DNA from: Hymenobacter polaris
GTDB lineage: Bacteria; Bacteroidota; Bacteroidia; Cytophagales; Hymenobacteraceae
DNA: 64,000 bases
Assembly: GCF_012927305.1 (NCBI RefSeq)
Contig: NZ_JABBGH010000006.1
Location: 1 to 64,000, forward strand
Direction of reading: 5' to 3'
Shown here: positions 49,926-63,428 of the stretch, one piece after another
Position numbering within the stretch: the stretch's first letter is position 1
Layout: every line of letters starts with the position of its first letter
Made by a program: the position numbers and the translations under genes
The notes under the pieces: model-generated
What the model saw: the letters and a program-made list of their open reading frames with translations, nothing else
Database searches by the model: none
What the model was told of the DNA's origin: nothing

Positions 49926-52097
49926 TTAGGAGAAATACACGGCGCTGCCCCATTTCAAAATATTGGACAAGTCAGCATTAGAGCTGTACTGTAGCCTGTC
50001 AACCAAGGCTGTAATTGCTGTATGCTGTGTTTCCGGCTCGATGGAATTGAGCTTGTCAATTATGCCCGCTTCTCCAGCAATCAAGGTGAGCAGTGCTGAT
50101 TGATAGGCACTGAAATAGGTCGCCCCTGACTGGCATAATCCCTCAGCCACCAAAGCACCAAGCAGCATAGCTACTAGCGAGTCAGCCATCCATAAGTGCG
50201 AGAGAACGTCTTGATTATCGCTGGTTACAACATGACCAAAGCCCACATTTAGGAACTCTCCAATCTGCGTGTTGGCCCCGCCCTCACATACATTTAGGAA
50301 CAAAAGCCGAACGTGCGGGTGCTGAACCGTAATGGCCGCGAGTTCGGTGAGACTCACTGCTTCGGTATGAGAAAGGGCGAAGCTGGAATTATCGGGCTCG
50401 TAGTAGCCCCTTTCACCATGCGAAGAAACCCAGATGATATCATAATCGGGGCTACGGTAGGCATCGATAAAGTCCTGCTTTGTCGCAGTGCCCTCTATCA
50501 ATACAGTCAGTTTTGCCCCGGCTTTTTCGAAAATGTAGGCGAGCGCATTACCTTCCATTTCCGAGGTGACGCTGCTACCTTGCCAGAATAGAACGTGACG
50601 GGGGCGTAGGTAAGCGCCCTTGTTTTGCAGGCTTGTATAAATGGGGAATGTAACCTGCAGCTCTTTTAGCATCAACGCCTGCAATGGCAGTTGATTAAAA
50701 TTAAAGGGACACAAAGCAGTTACCCCAGATATATCTAGTTGCCCGAGCTTCTTAAGATTGTAGAAGCTAGAAACCGTTCGTTCAAACTCGCGGCCGAGTG
50801 GCAATATCGGAAAGCCTATTGTTCTTTCTGGCACTGGCGTAATCTGGCCCGGCGTTCCCCTGAGTACATGCAACTGACTCAATGCCTGATTAGCCATATC
50901 CACCAAAACGGGCACGGCAACGACATTATCCTGTTCGTGAACCGCCAACCCTCCCTTCGCACAGTATAGTACTCCGTCCTTAGCATTGGGTAAGATAAAA
51001 AGGATAGAATCCCGTGGTGCCCAATCAGCATCAGGATGGTAGTAAGCTGTCAGCAAAGTCGCCAGTTCCGTAGTGGCGGCGTGCTGGCATAGGGTTAGAA
51101 TAACGTTGTTTAATACTTTGAAGAGACGTGACTTCTCGTACGTAATGTCAATCAAGGTTTTAGCCCTGGCTTCTACTTCATGACTAAACTCTCTGACTGC
51201 TGTAAGAATGGCGTCGAAATTCGTTTTAATAGCATCAATACTGTTGTCTATCTCGCAGGCAATCTGCATCTTGTCTTGGGCGGAAAGTGTGCCATGAGCT
51301 TTTAACTCTGCGTAGATAGACTCGCGTTGAGCAGGCTGTTTGCTTGTTAGCACCAAATGGACACCTAGATGCTGTTTCTCCGCGCTAAGCGGCCCCCAGC
51401 TAAGCTCGCTGTATACAGTGCTGATAATATCCAAGATGTCTTTGGCTTTGTCAGGCTGTTGGTATTCAGTTGTCCACGCGTATAGCTGTGTGAGCAGAAA
51501 GGCTCCATCCATCGTAGTTGCGCGTATGACTTCAGCTGCCCACTTAATGGACAGTTCTAGAAAATCCTGGCATAATTGGGATAACCCGCTAAAGGAACGT
51601 GAATAGTAAAAGAGCTGTCCCAGCCACAGCGTGATGATTTGCAAAACGTCCACGCCAAGCGCAAACTGCCATGATTGTGGATTTGCAAATCGCCAGAGCC
51701 GCTCCGGTTGCGACTCATATTGCTCCCCATTTTTCATGGTTCTGCCATACAACGACTTTGTTAAACAGTCGAACACATCGAGCATGGCGCCCCGTTGGTT
51801 ATAAGTGCCGGCTGCTTTCGCCCCGTGAATCAATAGAAGCAAATCAAGTCCAGCGAACGGAAGCACCATCGCCGGGTGCTTCTTCGCAATGATTATATCA
51901 TCAAAAATGAGGTTGATGTGTTTTCTGAATTCGTCCAGTGTTAACTCTTGAGCAAGAGCACACTCTACAGTAAATATGTCTTCAAGCACAAAAACCAGAT
52001 GTTGGTCAGCAGGATGGTAGTCCTGTTCCCAAAACGTTTCAACTTCTTGGCTGTAACGACCAGCATATACCGCTGGGAAAACGTCTCTTATCTTCAT
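49926..52097 (-). CDS. CHAT-domain (caspase-like) protease
   Basis: The protein has 723 residues from the ATG at 52097 (MKIRDVFPAVYAGR), whose ATGA overlaps the stop of the P-type ATPase gene. The C-terminal third carries the CHAT fold: catalytic His560 in IWVSSHGERG and Cys604 in LFLNVCEGGA, plus LSHLWMADSLVAM downstream. The N-terminal 480 residues are helical without a recognised repeat. CHAT proteases act in regulated proteolysis, including phage-defence and CRISPR-linked cell death. Translational coupling with a metal exporter is unusual and unexplained. No partner target is visible. Confidence 0.85.
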   Translation of the reverse strand: MKIRDVFPAVYAGRYSQEVETFWEQDYHPADQHLVFVLEDIFTVECALAQELTLDEFRKHINLIFDDIIIAKKHPAMVLPFAGLDLLLLIHGAKAAGTYNQRGAMLDVFDCLTKSLYGRTMKNGEQYESQPERLWRFANPQSWQFALGVDVLQIITLWLGQLFYYSRSFSGLSQLCQDFLELSIKWAAEVIRATTMDGAFLLTQLYAWTTEYQQPDKAKDILDIISTVYSELSWGPLSAEKQHLGVHLVLTSKQPAQRESIYAELKAHGTLSAQDKMQIACEIDNSIDAIKTNFDAILTAVREFSHEVEARAKTLIDITYEKSRLFKVLNNVILTLCQHAATTELATLLTAYYHPDADWAPRDSILFILPNAKDGVLYCAKGGLAVHEQDNVVAVPVLVDMANQALSQLHVLRGTPGQITPVPERTIGFPILPLGREFERTVSSFYNLKKLGQLDISGVTALCPFNFNQLPLQALMLKELQVTFPIYTSLQNKGAYLRPRHVLFWQGSSVTSEMEGNALAYIFEKAGAKLTVLIEGTATKQDFIDAYRSPDYDIIWVSSHGERGYYEPDNSSFALSHTEAVSLTELAAITVQHPHVRLLFLNVCEGGANTQIGEFLNVGFGHVVTSDNQDVLSHLWMADSLVAMLLGALVAEGLCQSGATYFSAYQSALLTLIAGEAGIIDKLNSIEPETQHTAITALVDRLQYSSNADLSNILKWGSAVYFS

Positions 52098-54208
52098 TGT
52101 TGATAATCTGCTTTGCTGGTGAAGTCCATCCGTTGAATCCGCACGGCGTTGAGAATGGCCAGCAGGGCCACGCCCACGTCGGCAAACACCGCTTCCCACA
52201 TGGTGGCCACGCCGCCGGCCCCCAGCGCCAGCACGATACCCTTCACGATAAAGGCCAGCCAGATGTTCTGCCACACCACGCGGTGGGTGGCGCGGGCAAT
52301 GCGGCGGGCCGTGGCAATCTTGCTCGGGTGGTCGGTTTGAATCACTACGTCGGCCGTTTCGATGGTGGCGTCCGAGCCCAGCCCGCCCATGGCAATGCCC
52401 ACGTCGGCCAGGGCCACCACCGGGGCATCGTTCACCCCGTCGCCCACAAAGGCCAGCTTGCGGCCCTCGGTGAGGTACTGCTGCACGTAGTTGGCTTTGT
52501 CTTCGGGCAGCAGCCCGCCGTGGGCTTCGCTGATTCCTAATTCTTTGGCTACGCGCTGCACGATGCTGTCCTTGTCGCCGGAGAGCATGACCAGCTTGCT
52601 GATGCCGTCGGCTTTCAGCTCCTGCACGGCGCGGGCCGCGTCCTCTTTCGGGGCGTCGGCCACGGTGAGGTTGCCGGCGTATTTCCCGTCCACGGCCGCC
52701 ACCACAATGCTGTCCACCACCTGGTCGACTTCGGGCGGATAGGCCACGCTGAACTTGGTCAGCAGCTTGGTGTTGCCCGCCAGTACGTCGCGGCCGTCCA
52801 CTTTCCCTCGCAGGCCGTGGCCAGCGATTTCCTCCACGTTATCGACGGGCACGCCCGCCGCGGCCGCCCCGACGTGGGCCACCACCGCCTTGGCAATGGG
52901 GTGCGTCGATTTGGTTTCCAGCGCCCCCACCAGGCGCAGCAGCTGCTCGGGGGTAGTGCCGGCCGCCGGCTGCACCTGCTGCACGGCAAATACGCCCTGC
53001 GTGAGCGTGCCAGTCTTGTCCATTACCACGGTATCAATTTCGCGCAGCACGTCCAGGAAGTTGGAGCCCTTAAGCAGGATACCCGCTTTCGAGGCCGCGC
53101 CAATGCCGCCGAAGTAGCCCAGCGGAATGCTGACGACCAGCGCGCAAGGGCAGGAAATGACCAGAAACACCAGCGCCCGGTAGAGCCAGTCGCGGAACAC
53201 GTAGTCGCTCACCACGAAGTAGGGCACCACAATCAGCAGCACGGCCAGCCCTACCACGATGGGGGTATAGATTTTGGCAAACTTGGTGATGAACTGCTGC
53301 GTTTTGGCTTTGCGGCCCACCGCGTCCTGCACCATGGCCAGGATTTTCGAGAGCTTGGTGTCCTTAAAAGCGGCCGTCACCGTCACCTGAATCAGGGATT
53401 CCAGGTTAATCATGCCCGCCAGCACGGCCTCGCCCGGCTGCTTAGTTTGAGGGGCCGACTCGCCAGTGAGAGCGGCCGTGTTAAAGCTGGCCGCCTTACC
53501 GTTGAGGGTGCCATCGAGGGCTACTTTCTCGCCGGGCTTCACTTCCATCACGTCGCCTACCTGCACCGCTTTGGGGTCGAGCACCAGGGGCTGGCCGCCG
53601 CGCACCACGGTCACTTCGGTGGCCTGAATTTCGAGCAGGGCCTTGATGCTGCGCTTGGCGCGGTTCACGGCCGCGTCCTGAAACAGCTCGCCCACGGTGT
53701 AGAACAGCATCACGGCTACCCCTTCCGGATACTCACCGATGGCAAAGGCCCCGAGCGTGGCCAGGCTCATGAGCAGAAACTCGTTGAAGATGTTGCCGCT
53801 GGGAATGCTGAGCACGGCGGCTTTCACCACCTTCCAGCCCACCAGCACGAAGGCCAGCCCGTACCAAACCAGGCGCACGTAGCCGCTGAAAAAACCGACT
53901 TTATAGTAGTCCAGCGCGATGCCGGCTAGCAGCAGCGCGAAGCTGATGCCCGGCACCAGATAGGGGTTCGGTTCGGCTGGGCCGTGGTCGTGCTCGTCGT
54001 CGTCGAGGTCCAGCTCGCCGGGGTCGTGCGCGTGGCCGGCGTGGTCCTCATCGGCGGCGGGGGCGTGGTCGTGGCCGGCCACGTCGTGGCCCTGGGGCGC
54101 GGCGGCGGCTTCGGGCGTGAGCTGGTCGCGGCTGAGCGCGCCCACGTTTTCGGGCTGCACCTGCTTGGCGGTGTTCAGCTCCTCGCCAAGCTTATCAGAT
54201 GTAGGCAT
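52094..54208 (-). CDS. cadA: P1B-2-type Zn/Cd/Pb-exporting P-type ATPase
   Basis: The 704-residue protein starts at the ATG at 54208 (MPTSDKLGEELNT). A His-rich N-terminus (DHAPAADEDHAGHAHD and DEHDHG) replaces the usual HMA domain. It has the CPC motif in SCPCALVVSIPLG, the phosphorylation site DKTGTLTQ and a GDGVND hinge. The N-x(7)-K in helix 7 (QNIWLAFIVKG) and D-x-G in helix 8 (FADVGVALL) define the P1B-2 class, which exports zinc, cadmium and lead. It is the first gene before the CHAT protease, coupled by ATGA. Confidence 0.93.
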   Translation of the reverse strand: MPTSDKLGEELNTAKQVQPENVGALSRDQLTPEAAAAPQGHDVAGHDHAPAADEDHAGHAHDPGELDLDDDEHDHGPAEPNPYLVPGISFALLLAGIALDYYKVGFFSGYVRLVWYGLAFVLVGWKVVKAAVLSIPSGNIFNEFLLMSLATLGAFAIGEYPEGVAVMLFYTVGELFQDAAVNRAKRSIKALLEIQATEVTVVRGGQPLVLDPKAVQVGDVMEVKPGEKVALDGTLNGKAASFNTAALTGESAPQTKQPGEAVLAGMINLESLIQVTVTAAFKDTKLSKILAMVQDAVGRKAKTQQFITKFAKIYTPIVVGLAVLLIVVPYFVVSDYVFRDWLYRALVFLVISCPCALVVSIPLGYFGGIGAASKAGILLKGSNFLDVLREIDTVVMDKTGTLTQGVFAVQQVQPAAGTTPEQLLRLVGALETKSTHPIAKAVVAHVGAAAAGVPVDNVEEIAGHGLRGKVDGRDVLAGNTKLLTKFSVAYPPEVDQVVDSIVVAAVDGKYAGNLTVADAPKEDAARAVQELKADGISKLVMLSGDKDSIVQRVAKELGISEAHGGLLPEDKANYVQQYLTEGRKLAFVGDGVNDAPVVALADVGIAMGGLGSDATIETADVVIQTDHPSKIATARRIARATHRVVWQNIWLAFIVKGIVLALGAGGVATMWEAVFADVGVALLAILNAVRIQRMDFTSKADYQQ

Positions 54209-54361
54209 AAGTGAGTCGTATGAAGTAAAAAGCGTGGTAAACAGAGTCCCTATCACTGAACTGGGAGCTTCAAACGGGATGAATCCGAAGCAGTGTTACT
54301 TTTGGTGCAGGCCACCAATGCCTTGCTGTTCAGAAGTCTTCTCTTTAGCCGTCCCTTCAAC

Positions 54362-54583
54362 ATGAGTGCTAGCCCGTCGTCCGACTCTGCTATTCCAAGC
54401 ATGGAAGAATATGTGAAATCCTTGTCGGACAAAGATTTGCAGGACTATTACGAGTTGATGACTACATCATCGAATAGAGCGGGAACTACTGTATGGGCGA
54501 AGAAATCTGCTAAAAATGTTGCACTTGCTTGTAAGAATGAGCTTGGCACCCGTGGTATACTTGGCCCTCATTCAGCCCATTAG
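54362..54583 (+). CDS. hypothetical small protein, 73 aa
   Basis: The 73-residue protein begins at the ATG at 54362. It has a Ser-rich start and a helical middle (SMEEYVKSLSDKDLQDYYELM) resembling no known family. It overlaps the convergent RND adaptor by 4 bases. It may be a real gene between two operons, but evidence is limited to its sequence character. Confidence 0.4.
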   Translation: MSASPSSDSAIPSMEEYVKSLSDKDLQDYYELMTTSSNRAGTTVWAKKSAKNVALACKNELGTRGILGPHSAH

Positions 54584-55764
54584 TCCTCTTCCTCCTCGGC
54601 GTTTTTGAGCTTGCCGAGCAAGGCGTAGGCTCCCTCTACGACAAAGCGCAGCTGTTTGCCCTGCTCGGTGGCCGGTAGGTGAAATTCGGTGTAGCCGTCT
54701 TCGCTCACGCCCCGCGTCACGGGCACGAGGCGGTAGGTGGCCCGGCCGGCGGCCGGGCCCGAATCGGTGGCCACGAACACGTAGGACTGGGCCCCGTACT
54801 GCACCACCGCTTTTTCCGGCAGGGTGGGCACGGTCACGCGGTTGGTTTCGATAACGGCCCGCACGAAGGTGCCCGGCAGCAGCTGCTCGTCTTCCCGGTC
54901 CAGGTGGGCGTGCACCCGCACGGTGCGCTCGTCGCTGATGGTTTTGCTGATGAGGTACACGTGAGCCGTGCGCTCCCGGCTCAGCGAGTCATTGCCCAGG
55001 GAAAAGCGCACCAGCTGGTTTTCCTTCACCTGCGGAATGTCCTTTTCAAACACGGTCAGCTCGACGTGCAGGTGCTCGGGGTTGACGATTTCAAACAGCA
55101 CGTCGGTGGGCGTCACGCTCTGGCCGATGCTCACGTTCACCGCCTTCACGAAGCCGCCTTTGGGGGCTCGCAGGATGGCCGTGCTCACGATGGTCCCGCC
55201 GATGGGCAGGCCGGCCAGACGCAGGCGGGCGGCCTGGGCATTGGTTTTCACTTGCAGGGCCTCGTACTCGGCCTGGGCACGCTGGAAGTTCTTTTGGGGC
55301 GCTACCTCCTGCCGATATAGCTCGCCCTGGCGCTCGTATTCAGCTTTCGCAAACTTGAGTTGGCTGCGGGTTTCCTGGTAGTCCTGCTGCAGCTGCACAA
55401 AGTCGGGGTTGCGGATGACGGCCAGCACCTGGCCGGCGCGCACCCGCGAGCCCTGCAGCAGGTCGGTCCGGTCCACAAAGCCGCCCAGCGGGGCGCTGAC
55501 CGATACCAGATTTTCGGGCGGCACGTCGAGCACGCCGTTCACTTTCAGCCCCCCGCTCATGGGGCGCTCGGTGAGGGCGCCCAGGCGCACGCCGCCCACC
55601 TGCTGCTCGGCAGCGGTGAGCGTGACGCGGTCGGCGGGGCCTTTCTCGGCCGCTTCCCCGCCGGGAGCGGCGGCGGCCGTTTCTTCTTTTTCCGGGGGGG
55701 CTTCCTTGGAGCCGCAGCCGCTTAGCAGGCCGAGCAGCACCAGGGGGAGGGCTAGGTATCGCAT
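54580..55764 (-). CDS. czcB: RND efflux periplasmic adaptor lipoprotein (CzcB-like)
   Basis: The 394-residue protein has a lipoprotein signal (LLSGCG, Cys19). It has the membrane-fusion-protein layout: lipoyl half-motif (GGFVDRTDLLQGSRVRAGQVL), an alpha-hairpin (QLQQDYQETRSQLKFAKAEYERQGEL) and a beta-barrel part (VVQYGAQSYVFVATD). It links the RND pump to the outer-membrane channel in metal efflux. The gene lies 48 bases after the pump gene. Confidence 0.92.
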   Translation of the reverse strand: MRYLALPLVLLGLLSGCGSKEAPPEKEETAAAAPGGEAAEKGPADRVTLTAAEQQVGGVRLGALTERPMSGGLKVNGVLDVPPENLVSVSAPLGGFVDRTDLLQGSRVRAGQVLAVIRNPDFVQLQQDYQETRSQLKFAKAEYERQGELYRQEVAPQKNFQRAQAEYEALQVKTNAQAARLRLAGLPIGGTIVSTAILRAPKGGFVKAVNVSIGQSVTPTDVLFEIVNPEHLHVELTVFEKDIPQVKENQLVRFSLGNDSLSRERTAHVYLISKTISDERTVRVHAHLDREDEQLLPGTFVRAVIETNRVTVPTLPEKAVVQYGAQSYVFVATDSGPAAGRATYRLVPVTRGVSEDGYTEFHLPATEQGKQLRFVVEGAYALLGKLKNAEEEED

Positions 55765-55812
55765 GATGATTCTGAGGTTGAAGGGAGAAGGCGTAGCGCG
55801 GCGCGGGCCGGG

Positions 55813-60261
<4,449 letters not shown>

Positions 60262-60437
60262 CCGCTGGTTGGGGGTTAGGTCTAACGCTTCCGTGAAACC
60301 CTGCGGCCCGGCGGCTCCGGCACAAGCGGCGGGAGCACAAGGGGGCATAACCGATTCAGCGCCAAACGCTAAATCGCCCGTCACGCAACGCGACGGGCCA
60401 CCCAAAGGGGGTGGTCAGCAGGAAAATAGGGGAAGGG

Positions 60438-60764
60438 TTAGGCCTGGGGCGGCTGCCACACGGACCCAAGCGCCCGCGTTGGGGCGGCCACAACCAGCCG
60501 GCCGTGCCGGAGACTGGTACCCCACTCAGTGGGCGGAGTATAGGCCGCCTGATTGCCCAGCGGCACGGGCATCACAGCCCCGCCGCAGCAGTGGCACTGG
60601 CACAGCGGCGAGCACCAGTCGCCAAACGCGCCGGCCCCGCAGTCGGAATGCGAAGCGGCCACTGTTGTTTGCTGCTGGTCCTTGCACACGGGTACTTCGT
60701 CCGTGCAGGAAAGGCACGAGAGGCAGGCGAAGTAGAAGGCAAAAAACAGGGCGAGCAGGCGCAT
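60438..60764 (-). CDS. DUF6660-type small Cys-rich protein
   Basis: The 108-residue protein starts at the ATG at 60764 (MRLLALFFAFYFACLS), with an N-terminal hydrophobic segment. Its Cys-rich centre DWCSPLCQCHCCGG matches the DUF6660 pattern found beside metal-efflux genes in Bacteroidetes. The C-terminal half is variable. It precedes the RND pump gene by 177 bases. It probably binds or senses metal at the cell surface; this is inference. Confidence 0.75.
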   Translation of the reverse strand: MRLLALFFAFYFACLSCLSCTDEVPVCKDQQQTTVAASHSDCGAGAFGDWCSPLCQCHCCGGAVMPVPLGNQAAYTPPTEWGTSLRHGRLVVAAPTRALGSVWQPPQA

Positions 60765-60854
60765 GTGCTGGCAAAGATAGCGAATCCGGGTAAACGAGCC
60801 GGGATTTTGGGCCGGGTCACTTACCGCGCAACGCCTCAAAAGGGGCGTACTCGG

Positions 60855-61634
60855 CTAGGTACGGGGAACCGACGCGGACAGCTGATACGTCAGGGATTTG
60901 CCATGCTGGCCCCGCATAAAGTCCATGAATACCGCCAGGTCCTCCGCTACCCGGCTCTGCTCCAGGGCCTCGAAATACGCCTGGCGGTCCTCCCGGAACA
61001 CAATGGTCAGCGGTTGGCCGTAGTAGCGCTGTACGTAGTTCATCAGCAGCCGGGAGGTGCGCCCGTTGCCGTCGTTGAAGGGGTGAATGCTCACCAGCCG
61101 CTGGTGGGCCTCGAAGGCCAGCTCCAGCTGCTCGCGCAGGGTGGCCACCGCCGGCATCCGCTCGCGCAGCTCCCCTACCAGGGCCGCGACCAGAGCCGGC
61201 ACCTTCTGCGCGTTGGGAAACGAGCTGGCCCCAACAATGAACACGTTGTTGCGGCGCAGGTCGCCCTGCGTGGGGTCCACGGTGCCCAGGGCCGTATTGG
61301 TAAGCCGGCCGGTGCTGCGCATCACGGCCCCCGCCAGCTCCCGCAGAAAGGCCGGGCCGGGCAGCTGCCGCGCGTCGGCCCGCTCCAGGGCCAGGTCGAG
61401 GGCGCGGGCGTGGTCGCCCAGCATGTCGTAGCCTTCCAGCGGCTTGCCCGGCCCCAGCACGGGCGCTTCGCCCAATAGAAAATCCATGGCTTCGAGCACC
61501 GTCACGCGGGAGCCCTCAATCATGGTGGAGTGGGCCGATACCATCACCTGACTAAGCTGCTGGCTGGTTTGCTGGCGCACCGGGGGCAGCTGCTGCACCA
61601 GCTCGGTGAGGCGCTCAATCTCGGTCCACGTCAT
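60855..61634 (-). CDS. Fic-family protein with N-terminal autoinhibition motif
   Basis: The 259-residue protein has the Fic loop HPFNDGNGRTSRL at about residues 180-192 and the inhibitory S-x-x-x-E-G motif STMIEG near residue 36. Such class II Fic proteins AMPylate proteins and are inhibited by their own N-terminal helix. The following GSRVTVLEAMDFLLG and long helical stretch are typical. It shares ATGA with the upstream gene, so they form a pair. It is probably a regulated AMPylator or a toxin-antitoxin part. Confidence 0.9.
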   Translation of the reverse strand: MTWTEIERLTELVQQLPPVRQQTSQQLSQVMVSAHSTMIEGSRVTVLEAMDFLLGEAPVLGPGKPLEGYDMLGDHARALDLALERADARQLPGPAFLRELAGAVMRSTGRLTNTALGTVDPTQGDLRRNNVFIVGASSFPNAQKVPALVAALVGELRERMPAVATLREQLELAFEAHQRLVSIHPFNDGNGRTSRLLMNYVQRYYGQPLTIVFREDRQAYFEALEQSRVAEDLAVFMDFMRGQHGKSLTYQLSASVPRT

Positions 61635-61933
61635 GCGGCCTGCCGCAGGGTGGCCGCCCGGAGCGCCGCCACGTCCACCGAGGCCAGCGGCAGGGGCGAG
61701 GCCAGGCCCGCGCCGTGAATGAGGTCGCTGGCCCAGGCCGCCAGGTCATAAGCGTAAATCATGCGCTGCCCCGCCTCGTCCTGGTACTCGGTTTTGCCGC
61801 GCATGAAGGCTTCCAGGCTCGGCCGTAGCGCCGCCGGCACCTCCGCCAGCGCCTGGTCGGGGTGGGTGGGGCTGAGCAGCGAGTTCAGGTAGTCCCGCAG
61901 GGCCTGATAAGCAGCTTGGCTGGCGGAGGTCAT
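61631..61933 (-). CDS. small partner gene of the Fic protein
   Basis: The product has 100 residues from the ATG at 61933 (MTSASQAAYQALRDYL); the in-frame region to 62173 lacks support. The sequence is helical, with LRPSLEAFMRGKTEYQDEAG and an Ala/Leu-rich end (ALRAATLRQAA). No family is recognised. It is upstream of, and coupled by ATGA to, the Fic gene. Antitoxin or target-adaptor roles are possible. Confidence 0.65.
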   Translation of the reverse strand: MTSASQAAYQALRDYLNSLLSPTHPDQALAEVPAALRPSLEAFMRGKTEYQDEAGQRMIYAYDLAAWASDLIHGAGLASPLPLASVDVAALRAATLRQAA

Positions 61934-62267
61934 GGATTGCGGAATGGTGAGCAGGCGGCCGAATGCGTTACCAAAAGTAGCGAATTCGAGGTTAATGCTC
62001 CTGCTGAGTGATGGCCGGACGACAGTATTCGAAGGGCGGTGGGGCGAACCCTTGCGGGCCGGGCTGTGCGGGGCTCCGGCGGTGCCTACGGTCCTGCGGA
62101 CTAAACCCCTTCCATCCCTTTCGCGGACCAGAGGAAAGCAGCACCGCGAAGAAATAGTCACGCCAGCAGGCAATGGGCGGGCCAGACGGGAACGATGGTA
62201 ATGAGGAACAAAAGGGGAAAAATCAGAATTCGTGCCAAATGGCGTGATTTATTACGCAATTATTGGA
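61934..62267. other. 334-base stretch between divergent genes
   Basis: This is the gap between the Fic pair (leftward) and the ArdC gene (rightward). The first 230 bases are GC-rich, with no believable gene. The last 60 turn AT-rich as they approach the leader at 62268. It presumably holds the Fic-operon promoter; no clear motif was seen. Confidence 0.45.
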
Positions 62268-62341
62268 ACTTTAATTTACACATTATTGAAACATTAATGC
62301 GAGTTTTTGCGTTTAAATAGTATAAGCAGCAAGCATAAAAC
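62268..62341 (+). promoter_or_regulatory. conserved leader, copy 1, upstream of the ArdC gene
   Basis: A 74-base AT-rich block matches the block at 63429-63503 over almost its entire length: ACTTTAATTTA, TTGAAACATTAATG, TTTTGCGTTTAA and ATAAAAC are shared in the same order and spacing. It ends 14 bases before the ATG of the ArdC gene. The core TTGCGTTTAA (62307-62316) recurs before the methyltransferase gene. This is probably a promoter with a shared regulator site. Confidence 0.7.
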
Positions 62342-62355
62342 CAACCTGTTAAGCC

Positions 62356-63267
62356 ATGAAAAAGCCCGCTCCTTTTGCTCCCCGCCCCGACGTGTACGAA
62401 ATCATCACCAACCGCATTATTCTGGCGTTGGAGAACGGCGTGACCCCGTGGAAGCAGCCGTGGAACGCCGCCCACGGCGCGCCTCGCAACTACCGCAGCA
62501 AGCACGTGTATCAGGGCGTGAATGCCCTGCTGTTGGGGATGCTGGAGTATGAGCACCCGTATTTCCTGACCTACAACCAGGCCAAGGAGCTGGGCGGGCA
62601 GGTGCGCCGGGGCGAGAAGGGCATGCCGGTGGTGTTCTTCACCGTGACCAAGAAGGAGGATGGCAAGGGCGAGGAGAAGAAGAAGGCTTTTCTCAAATAC
62701 TCCACGGTGTTCAACGTGGCCCAGATTGACGGCGTGGCGTGGAGTTTCCCCGAACTGCCCAGCCGCGAGCACACGCCCGAGCAGGCCGCCGAGCAGGTGC
62801 TGGCCGGCTACGTGGGTGGCCCCCGCGTGCTGCACAAGGGCAGCGAAGCCCTGTACCGCACCAGCATCGACACCGTGACCATGCCCGAGGCCAGCAACTT
62901 CCACACGGCCGAGGACTATTACCACACCCTGTTTCATGAGTTGACCCACTCCACCGGCCACGCCAAGCGACTGGACCGGGCCACGCTCACCGAGTTAGCC
63001 GCCTTTGGCAGCGAAACCTACGCCAAGGAAGAACTGGTAGCCGAATTAGGGGCCTCGTTCCTGAGCCACGCGGCCGGGCTGGACTTAGCCCGCACCGAGC
63101 CCAGCAGCGCCAGCTATATCGCCAACTGGCTGCAGGCCCTGCGCAACGACAAGCAGCTGATTATTTCCGCCGCCAGTCAGGGCCAGAAGGCCGCCAACCA
63201 CATTCTGGGCATCGTGCCCAGCTACGAAGTGGAGGAAGCTCCCGGCACCGAAGTCACGCCGCAGTAA
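62356..63267 (+). CDS. ardC: ArdC-type antirestriction protein
   Basis: The 303-residue protein has an N-terminal ssDNA-binding-like domain (DVYEIITNRIILALENGVTPW) and a C-terminal zinc-peptidase-like domain with the metal motif HELTHSTGH and a downstream Glu in KEELVAELGASF. ArdC proteins protect incoming plasmid DNA against restriction in the recipient. The gene is preceded by a leader shared with the next small gene, as suits early expression after transfer. Confidence 0.9.
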   Translation: MKKPAPFAPRPDVYEIITNRIILALENGVTPWKQPWNAAHGAPRNYRSKHVYQGVNALLLGMLEYEHPYFLTYNQAKELGGQVRRGEKGMPVVFFTVTKKEDGKGEEKKKAFLKYSTVFNVAQIDGVAWSFPELPSREHTPEQAAEQVLAGYVGGPRVLHKGSEALYRTSIDTVTMPEASNFHTAEDYYHTLFHELTHSTGHAKRLDRATLTELAAFGSETYAKEELVAELGASFLSHAAGLDLARTEPSSASYIANWLQALRNDKQLIISAASQGQKAANHILGIVPSYEVEEAPGTEVTPQ

Positions 63268-63274
63268 GGTTAGC

Positions 63275-63307
63275 GGCCGCCCGATGGAGTTGTTTCGTCG
63301 GGCGGCC
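63275..63307 (+). terminator. hairpin after the ArdC gene
   Basis: GGCCGCCCGA (63275-63284) pairs with TCGGGCGGCC (63298-63307) around a 13-base loop. It lies 8 bases after the ArdC stop and has no T-run, so it may end transcription only partly or protect the mRNA. Confidence 0.6.
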
Positions 63308-63331
63308 ACCGGGGCGGGCAACAAAATGAGA

Positions 63332-63354
63332 TTGCAATTGCAAAAACACAATTG
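63332..63354. promoter_or_regulatory. tandem CAATTG palindromes, downstream of the ArdC gene
   Basis: The perfect TTGCAATTGCAA (63332-63343) is followed by a second CAATTG core at 63349-63354; core centres are 14 bases apart, as at 2571-2603. They precede the leader at 63429 by 75 bases. They may let one DNA-binding protein control several parts of the element. Confidence 0.5.
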
Positions 63355-63428
63355 TTAAAGCCTTACAAAAGGGAAGGATTTGTTAACCACAACACCCTTA
63401 GTAGCTGCTTAAATAGTCAATAATTATC

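Noticed and set aside
52817..53929. 370-codon open frame opposite the P-type ATPase gene
   Set aside because: It is a reverse-frame artefact of high GC at third positions; all P-type ATPase motifs are on the other strand.
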